From: Gemmatimonadaceae bacterium
GTDB lineage: Bacteria; Gemmatimonadota; Gemmatimonadetes; Gemmatimonadales; Gemmatimonadaceae
DNA: 12,143 nucleotides
Assembly: GCA_013361745.1 (NCBI GenBank)
Contig: JABFXM010000277.1
Coordinates: forward strand, 1-12,143
Direction: 5' to 3'
Both the position numbers and the translations under genes were made by a program. Positions within the stretch are counted from its first letter, which is position 1; every line of letters begins with the position of its first letter. Shown here piece after piece: positions 7,519-12,143 of the stretch. A model generated the notes under the pieces. That model was not told the origin of the DNA, did not search any database, and saw only the letters and a list, made by a program, of their open reading frames with translations.

Positions 7519-8748
7519 GTGAATTTCGTGCGCGTGCTGCTGTCGACGATCGGATCGCGGGGCGATGTCCAGCCGCTCGTGGGCCTCGCGTGGGAGCTGC
7601 GGGCGCTCGGCCAGGAGGTACGGCTCTGTATCCCCCCCGACTTCCGCGACTGGATTGAGGGCCTCGGCTTTCCCGTCACGGCGATCGGACCTGAGCTCCG
7701 CTCGACCGGGAAGCCCGCGCCCTCCGCCGCGCTCCCGACCCCGGAGCAGCGCCGACAGATGACCGAGTCGACCGTCGCGACGCAGTTCGAGACGATCACC
7801 GAGGCCGCGCGCGGGTGCGACGTCATCGTCGGCGCGACGGCGCTCCAGGTCGCGGCGCCGAGCATCGCCGAGCGGATGGGGATCCCGTACGTCTTCGCCG
7901 CGTACTGCCCGGCCGTTCTCCCGTCGCCGCACCACGCGCCTCCGGTCTACGCGATCCGCGGCGACGTGCCTACCGCCACGCCGGCGGAATATCCCGCGCT
8001 CTGGGCCCAGAACCTCGCGCGCTTCAACGAGAGCTTCGGTGCCGCGTTGAACGCGCATCGAGCGGCGCTGGGCCTCGCACCCATCGCCGACGTCGGCCCG
8101 CACATCTTCACCGACCGTCCCTGGCTCGCCGCCGACCGGACGTTAGGCCCCTGGCCCGATCCCGACGACGACGCCGTATTCCAGACCGGCGCGTGGATCC
8201 TCCCCGACGAGCATCCGCTGTCCGCGGAGCTCGAGCGCTTCCTCGACGCCGGCGAGCCTCCGATCTACTTCGGCTTCGGCAGCATCCGCGCGCCGCAGAA
8301 TCTCAGCGCTGCGATGATCGAGTCCGCGCGCAGGCTCGGCCGCCGCGCGATCGTCTCACGCGGCTGGGCCGACCTCTCGCTCGTCGACGACGCACCAGAC
8401 TGCATCCCGATCGGCGACGTGAACCAGCAGGCGCTGTTCGGGCGCGTCGCGGCGGTGGTCCACCATGGCGGCGCAGGCACCACGACCGCCGCGGCGCGTG
8501 CCGGCGCGCCGCAGGTCGTCATCCCGCAGCACTACGATCAGCACTACTGGGCAGGGCGCGTCGAGACACTCGGGATCGGCGTCGCGCACGCACCCGCGCC
8601 GCCGAGCACCGACACGGTCGCACGCGCGCTCGAGCACTCCCTTCAAGGCGATGTGGCCGAGCGCGCGCGTTCGGTCGCGACCCTCGTGCGCAACGACGGC
8701 GCCCGCGTCGCCGCCGAGCGCCTGATCGCGATCGGCGCCGGGCGATAG
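7519..8748 (+). CDS. GT-B glycosyltransferase, vancomycin-Gtf / UGT type
   Basis: This 409-residue protein is a normal length for GT1-family natural-product glycosyltransferases, which move a sugar from an NDP-sugar to an aglycone in the cytoplasm. It has an N-terminal VRVLLSTIGSRGDVQPLVGL acceptor-domain signature, YFGFGS at 250-255, SRGWADL, then the donor-binding block VHHGGAGTT (314-322) and PQHYDQHYWAGRV with the D340-Q341 sugar-contact pair. These stretches closely match, from memory, the glycopeptide enzymes GtfB/GtfE. GTG 7519 is the outermost start, 9 bases after the MFS stop; GTG 7528 would give the more typical beginning VRVLLSTIGSRG. Neither has a good ribosome-binding site. Substrate and sugar cannot be read from sequence. 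No deoxysugar genes are visible, so a common sugar such as glucose is possible. It ends 13 bases before the convergent minus-strand gene. Confidence 0.9.
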   Translation: MNFVRVLLSTIGSRGDVQPLVGLAWELRALGQEVRLCIPPDFRDWIEGLGFPVTAIGPELRSTGKPAPSAALPTPEQRRQMTESTVATQFETITEAARGCDVIVGATALQVAAPSIAERMGIPYVFAAYCPAVLPSPHHAPPVYAIRGDVPTATPAEYPALWAQNLARFNESFGAALNAHRAALGLAPIADVGPHIFTDRPWLAADRTLGPWPDPDDDAVFQTGAWILPDEHPLSAELERFLDAGEPPIYFGFGSIRAPQNLSAAMIESARRLGRRAIVSRGWADLSLVDDAPDCIPIGDVNQQALFGRVAAVVHHGGAGTTTAAARAGAPQVVIPQHYDQHYWAGRVETLGIGVAHAPAPPSTDTVARALEHSLQGDVAERARSVATLVRNDGARVAAERLIAIGAGR

Positions 8749-8761
8749 CGTGCGGCGCCGA
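8732..8761. terminator. Inverted repeat at the convergent junction, candidate two-way terminator
   Basis: TCGGCGCCG (8732-8740) and CGGCGCCGA (8753-8761) form a perfect 9-bp GC-rich stem with a 12-base loop containing the TAG stop of the glycosyltransferase. It directly abuts the stop of the opposing FAD gene (8762-8764). Because it is symmetrical it could fold in transcripts from either side. There is no T-run on either strand, so its efficiency as an intrinsic terminator is doubtful. Each arm's core CGGCGCCG is itself palindromic, and such octamers arise easily in DNA this GC-rich. Confidence 0.45.
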
Positions 8762-10375
8762 CTAGGTCGCGAATGCCGGCTCGACGCCCATCCCCCGCAG
8801 CGCCGGCAGCGCGTCGACCACCCGCTCGCGCGTCATCCCGAGCAGCGCGTGCCGCTCGATCAGCACGTCGAGATCGAGCGGGTAGAGATTGTGCCGCGAC
8901 TCGTCGGCGAGCCCCGCTATGTTGCGCGGCGCGATCGCGCTCGCGATCCAGCGCACGAACGACTCACGCTCGGCCGCGCTTCCGCTCTCGCCACGACCGC
9001 GGGTGATCGCCCGCAGCCGGCGCAGCGACGCGCGCGGCAGCGGATCGAGAACGTCATCGCCCACGCCGAGAAAGCCGTTCCACGCCGCGGTATCGTCGGG
9101 GAGCATGCGCTGTCGCACCTCCGCGAACGAGACGGCGGCGAAGTAGAGCATCGCCTGCGCGGCGAAGAGATCGAAGTACGCCATCGCCTCGTACGCCCCC
9201 GCGACGAGCGCGTCGATCTGGTCCGCCTCCGCGCCCAGCATCGCGTCGTAGCGCGCGAGGGTGGTCGCGTCCGGTATCCGGTCCTTCGATGCCGCGTTCT
9301 CGAAGGCCCGCGCGAGGCGCTCCACGCCGCGAAGGCTCCACGAGATCCCCGTCGAGAACAGTGGATCGACGAAGGCGTACGCGTGCGGCATCAGCGCCCA
9401 GCGTTCGCCGGAAGCCTGCGTCACGCGGTGCTGGATGCGCGGCTGGAACCTGATCGGCATGAGCGGCGACGCCTCCGCGAACACGCTCGCGATCGTCGGA
9501 TAGCGCTCGATCACCTCCCGCCAGATCGACGACGCGTCCCCGGTCGCCGCGGAGCGCAGCGTCGCCAGGCCGCGCGGCGAAAGCAGGAAGCCGGCGCTCG
9601 TCACGCCGTGATCGAAGCGCAGCGAGTACATCCACCCTTCGTCGACGATATGGTGCACCGCGGCCCAGTCTTCGGGATGCGGCCCCTCCGGCATTCCCGG
9701 GACGACGTCGCGCATCAGCTTCACGCCGTCGAAGTGGCTGAAGACGAGCGCCGAGTGCGTCTCCATGCGCTCGAGCGCCGAAGGAATCGCCAGCGCGCGC
9801 GCGAGAAATCCGCCCGGCCCCGACGCGTCGATCACGAACGACACGCGCAGGTCGAGAGGCTCGCCGTTGCGCGCTCCCGTCAACCGTACGTCGTCATCGC
9901 CGACCTCCGCATGCGTCAGCTCGACGCGATCGCGATAGTCCACACCCGCGGCGATCGCCTCGCGCACGAAGTGGTGATCGACGTCGGCGCGCAGCCAGTG
10001 CGTGTCTGCGAGCGCGTCCTCCGGGCTCGCCGCGACGAGCAGCCTCTCGGAGTCGAGTCCGCGACCGGCGAACGGCTCGCCCGCGTGGTGGCGGTAGTAC
10101 GTGAAGCCGCGCTTCAGCCCCCGCCGCAGCCCGGGATGATGCGCGAGCCAGCGGCCGTGCGTCGCGAGCCGGTAGCAGTCGGCGAATCCGTATCGCACGC
10201 CGACCCGCTCGAGCGCGAGATTCGCGAGGGGCGTCGACGACTCGCCGATCGCGAAGCGCGGGTGCGTCCCGCGCTCGAGGAGCACGACGTCGTATCCGAG
10301 CCGCGCGAGGATGCGCGCGAGCAGCGATCCCGCGAAGCCGCTGCCGACGATGGCGATCTCGTGGCGCTCGCTCAC
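8762..10375 (-). CDS. FAD-dependent oxidoreductase, flavin-halogenase-like
   Basis: This 537-residue protein starts at GTG 10375, overlapping the radical SAM stop (GTGA). Starting there gives MSERHEIAIVGSG, placing the Rossmann GSGFAG (11-16) and ribose-binding E34 at typical positions; the frame's upstream extension to 10474 is Arg-rich and was rejected. Further features are GESSTP (44-49), a VIDASGPGGF stretch, and the second FAD motif DPLFSTGIS (337-345). The combination fits the flavin-dependent halogenase / geranylgeranyl-reductase-like branch of the PHBH superfamily, whose members oxidise or halogenate aromatic or lipid-like substrates with FAD and NAD(P)H or FADH2. The halogenase hallmark WxWxIP is missing: the equivalent position reads GWMYSLRF (247-254). 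It is therefore more likely an oxygenase, reductase or altered halogenase than a standard chlorinase. The Ala/Leu-rich helical C-terminal half from about 370 is of unclear role. Confidence 0.82.
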   Translation of the reverse strand: MSERHEIAIVGSGFAGSLLARILARLGYDVVLLERGTHPRFAIGESSTPLANLALERVGVRYGFADCYRLATHGRWLAHHPGLRRGLKRGFTYYRHHAGEPFAGRGLDSERLLVAASPEDALADTHWLRADVDHHFVREAIAAGVDYRDRVELTHAEVGDDDVRLTGARNGEPLDLRVSFVIDASGPGGFLARALAIPSALERMETHSALVFSHFDGVKLMRDVVPGMPEGPHPEDWAAVHHIVDEGWMYSLRFDHGVTSAGFLLSPRGLATLRSAATGDASSIWREVIERYPTIASVFAEASPLMPIRFQPRIQHRVTQASGERWALMPHAYAFVDPLFSTGISWSLRGVERLARAFENAASKDRIPDATTLARYDAMLGAEADQIDALVAGAYEAMAYFDLFAAQAMLYFAAVSFAEVRQRMLPDDTAAWNGFLGVGDDVLDPLPRASLRRLRAITRGRGESGSAAERESFVRWIASAIAPRNIAGLADESRHNLYPLDLDVLIERHALLGMTRERVVDALPALRGMGVEPAFAT

Positions 10376-11322
10376 GTTGCGCCGCACGCCTCGCAGTCCA
10401 CGCTCGGCTGCGTGCGGCCGCCGAGATTCATGCGCTGCAGTCGCGCGACGCGCGCCGGCCGACACCGCTCGCACGCCGGCAGACGCTCGGCGTCCCAGAG
10501 ATCCGCCGTCACCACGCAGCCGGCGTGATGCAGCGATCGCTCGAGCGCCTCCTCGAGCTGCACGAGCGTCGGCGGTGTGAAATGCCCGAGCGCCTGGATG
10601 CGCTCCACCTCACCATTCCCCCCGCGCACGGGGATGATCGCCACGAGCGTCGCGCCGTGCGCCGCGGCATGTTCGACGGTGCGCACCGTCCACTCGACCG
10701 ACTCTTCCGCTGGGACGTACGGCGCGCCGAGCAGCACGAAGACGCGCAGGTCCACGCCGTGCTCGCCGAGAAAGCGCGCCGACTCGTCGAAGCGCGCGAG
10801 GTCGAGCCGTTTGTTGATCCGCGTCGCCGCGACGGGATGGATCGTCTCCAGTCCGACGGCCACCTCGAGGCGCCCGGAGATCCGGCGCGCGAAATCGAGC
10901 GTCCGCGCACCGATGGTGTTCACGTGCGACTCGACCGTCACCCCGCCGAACTGCGCGCACAGCGCCGCGAGCTCGGCGACATCGGACGTCGGGACCGCGC
11001 GCGCATCGAAGAAGTTGCTCGCGTTGTACAGCTTGACGCGGTCGACGCGCTCACCGTCGAGGGAATCCAGCACGCGCCGCAGCTGCGTCGGCAGCGCGCC
11101 CGGCGGCGTCGGTCCCTCGATGGTGTAGCGCCAGAGATCGCAGAAGGAGCAGGTGAAGGGACACTCCGCTCCCGCGAGAAATACCGTCAGCGCGCGCTCG
11201 ACGCGCCCGTCGGGACGACGCTCCTCCTCGACCAGTGAGCCGTGCGCGGTGTACGGATCGACGCGCGGCTTCGGCGGCCGCAGCGCGCGGATCCGCCGAT
11301 CCTCCGCCGCGAAGGAGCTCAC
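10372..11322 (-). CDS. Radical SAM protein with C-terminal CxxC...CxxC
   Basis: This 316-residue protein has the radical SAM 4Fe-4S motif CPFTCSFC, with cysteines 54, 58 and 61 (CxxxCxxC). Downstream is the SAM-barrel pattern: KLYNASNFFD, VTVESHVN, a GLE motif in VAVGLETIHP, and VFVLLGAPYVP. Such enzymes cleave S-adenosylmethionine to a 5'-deoxyadenosyl radical for C-H activation, methylthiolation or rearrangement. The C-terminus carries four more cysteines, C284-x2-C287 and C310-x2-C313, which could bind zinc or an extra Fe-S cluster. The fold resembles the uncharacterised Fe-S oxidoreductases related to archaeosine synthase (COG1244-like), but I am not certain of the subfamily. The start is GTG 11322, overlapping the AsnB-like stop (GTGA); the longer open frame upstream is a shadow of that gene. 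No precursor peptide is seen nearby, so the substrate is unknown. Confidence 0.85.
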   Translation of the reverse strand: MSSFAAEDRRIRALRPPKPRVDPYTAHGSLVEEERRPDGRVERALTVFLAGAECPFTCSFCDLWRYTIEGPTPPGALPTQLRRVLDSLDGERVDRVKLYNASNFFDARAVPTSDVAELAALCAQFGGVTVESHVNTIGARTLDFARRISGRLEVAVGLETIHPVAATRINKRLDLARFDESARFLGEHGVDLRVFVLLGAPYVPAEESVEWTVRTVEHAAAHGATLVAIIPVRGGNGEVERIQALGHFTPPTLVQLEEALERSLHHAGCVVTADLWDAERLPACERCRPARVARLQRMNLGGRTQPSVDCEACGAT

Positions 11323-12143
11323 GCGAGCGCGGCGTGCAGCTTCTCGAACTGGCGGCGGTAGAGTGCCTCGCCCTGCGGGAAGAGTCGCGATGCGCGCCCG
11401 GACGAGAGCGCGCCGTGCTGGAACCGCCGCTTCGGGAACACCGGCATCTCGACGCCGAGCACCTGGCGCAGTCCGCGCGAGACGATCTCGCCCTTGAGCG
11501 CGTACAGCCTCTCGTGCGACCCTTGCGTCAGCTCGGCGAAGGGGATCGCCTCGGCCACCGCGATCACGGCGGGACGGGTGTAGGGGCTGAAGTCGGTGAA
11601 GCCATGCGCGCTCGCGCAGGCATAGCCGCGCACGCAGCCGCGGCTGTAGCCGCCGGAGTAGGTGAGCGAGTGCTTGATCGACTCGACACCCCACCCTTCC
11701 TGGTACAGCATGCGGTTGTTGACGACGCTGCGAATCGTCAGCTCGCTGTTCTCCTCGATCGGATAGTCCTTGAGGTTCTCGTCGCCCCCGTCGCCGTCCA
11801 CGAGGAGCCGCCACCCGGGGCAGCGCTCGCGGATCCCCGCGAGCAGCGCCAGGTTCACCGCCGCGCACTCGACGTCGAGCGGCTTGTAGTCCACGATGAC
11901 GGCGCCGGCGCGCCGGGTGTCGAGCGCGCTCGCCGGGATGTCGATGATCTCGCCAAGCATCTCGAGATTCGTGCGGCGGAGGAACTCCGCCGCCTGACGC
12001 GCGTCCTCGCCTTCGCCGTCGATCGAGAGCGTGAACGCCTTGAGCCGCGCGGGCGAGATCCCCTCGTTCAGCAGCAGCTTGTAGAGGCAGAGCAGGATCG
12101 CCCCGCTGACGATCCCGCCCGAGAAGGGCACGCCGATCGGCGC
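11319..12143 (-). CDS. Asparagine-synthase-like (AsnB C-terminal domain) protein, 5' partial
   Basis: The frame is open to the right edge and 274 residues are visible; the GTG at 12131 lies inside the PP-loop and is not the start. The visible part is the ATP-dependent amidation domain: PP-loop at visible residues 5-14 (VPFSGGIVSG), the second AsnB motif DGDGGDE (116-122, equivalent to SGEGxDE), and a C-terminal PKRRFQHGAL stretch like that of asparagine synthases. Normal family members adenylate a carboxylate and attack it with ammonia from an N-terminal glutaminase domain, or with an amine (beta-lactam synthetase, lasso cyclase). Here the normally invariant Asp of SGGxDS is Val (SGGIVS), so ATP/Mg handling may differ. 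A Cys/Gly/Tyr-rich stretch (GGYSRGCVRGYACASAHG) follows the second motif. It heads a series with the radical SAM and FAD genes. The glutaminase domain, if any, is outside the window. Confidence 0.82.
   Translation of the reverse strand, partial: APIGVPFSGGIVSGAILLCLYKLLLNEGISPARLKAFTLSIDGEGEDARQAAEFLRRTNLEMLGEIIDIPASALDTRRAGAVIVDYKPLDVECAAVNLALLAGIRERCPGWRLLVDGDGGDENLKDYPIEENSELTIRSVVNNRMLYQEGWGVESIKHSLTYSGGYSRGCVRGYACASAHGFTDFSPYTRPAVIAVAEAIPFAELTQGSHERLYALKGEIVSRGLRQVLGVEMPVFPKRRFQHGALSSGRASRLFPQGEALYRRQFEKLHAALA

Larger units (their letters stand above)
1247..8148. repeat. Dispersed octamer CGTTAGGC, five copies
   Basis: Copies in nine-base context are CCGTTAGGC 1247-1255 (+), GCGTTAGGC 1874-1882 (+), GCGTTAGGC 3566-3574 (-), GCGTTAGGC 4192-4200 (+) and ACGTTAGGC 8140-8148 (+). 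The four plus copies encode Leu(TTA)-Gly(GGC); the inverted one encodes Pro-Asn. My read of the whole window finds only seven TTA/TAA trinucleotides on either strand, and five sit in this motif. It occurs in several unrelated genes, so it looks like a genome-wide word and not a protein signal. Confidence 0.6.

Noticed and set aside
5551..8103. Minus-strand open frame of 850 codons opposite the UnbU, MFS and glycosyltransferase genes
   Set aside because: It is extremely Arg/Asp/Glu/His-rich with no recognisable domain, typical of the antisense frame of high-GC genes, while the plus strand has clear families.
8750..10528. Plus-strand open frame of 592 codons opposite the FAD gene
   Set aside because: Its composition is Arg/His-rich shadow with no motif; the minus strand encodes an unmistakable FAD enzyme.
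11323..11868. Upstream extension of the radical SAM frame
   Set aside because: It is an Arg-rich shadow of the AsnB-like gene; the GTGA overlap at 11319-11322 gives a normal-length protein.
10372..12143. Lasso-peptide or sactipeptide cluster
   Set aside because: The AsnB-like and radical SAM genes raise the idea, but no precursor, RRE/B1 or protease B2 gene is visible; the upstream flank would have to be seen.
1..12143. tRNA, rRNA, CRISPR array, insertion sequence or attachment site
   Set aside because: I saw no cloverleaf, no regular spaced repeats, no transposase and no terminal inverted repeats; coding sequence fills nearly the whole window.

Overview
The window is high-GC (roughly 70% by eye) bacterial DNA. 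Coding density is above 95%, stops are only TGA or TAG, and several genes overlap by 4 bases. Long FG-GAP/ASPIC-UnbV proteins and soil-type specialised-metabolism genes suggest a soil or sediment bacterium, perhaps Gemmatimonadota or Acidobacteriota. That placement is tentative: there is no rRNA or other phylogenetic marker here.

Plus strand, 2-8748: (1) the 3' part of a very large TPR-like/FG-GAP/ASPIC-UnbV protein whose start lies off the left edge; (2) a 181-base gap holding an extended -10 promoter (TGCTATAAT, 3208-3216); (3) a second FG-GAP/ASPIC-UnbV (CRTAC1-type) gene, split by a frameshift near 3990; (4) an NQR2/RnfD-type membrane protein matching the UnbU type of enediyne clusters, starting 1 base after it; (5) an MFS transporter overlapping UnbU by ATGA; (6) a GT-B glycosyltransferase closely resembling the vancomycin-type (Gtf) enzymes. 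Genes 3-6 look like one operon read from the 3208 promoter.

Minus strand, 12143-8762, convergent with the first operon: an asparagine-synthase-like protein (5' end off the right edge), a radical SAM protein with a C-terminal four-cysteine cluster, and a halogenase-like FAD oxidoreductase. The last two each start on a GTG inside the preceding stop (GTGA), so translation is probably coupled. A 9-bp perfect GC-rich inverted repeat (8732-8761) spans the convergent junction and may terminate both operons.

Taken together, a glycosyltransferase, exporter-like MFS, UnbV/UnbU pair, amidotransferase-like enzyme, radical SAM enzyme and halogenase-like flavoprotein suggest part of a specialised-metabolite locus. 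No PKS, NRPS or precursor peptide is visible, so the product is unknown and the link between the two operons is inference. Other points of note are a dispersed octamer, CGTTAGGC (five copies), containing nearly every TTA/TAA in the window; an Asp-to-Val change in the AsnB-like PP-loop; and absence of the halogenase WxWxIP motif.
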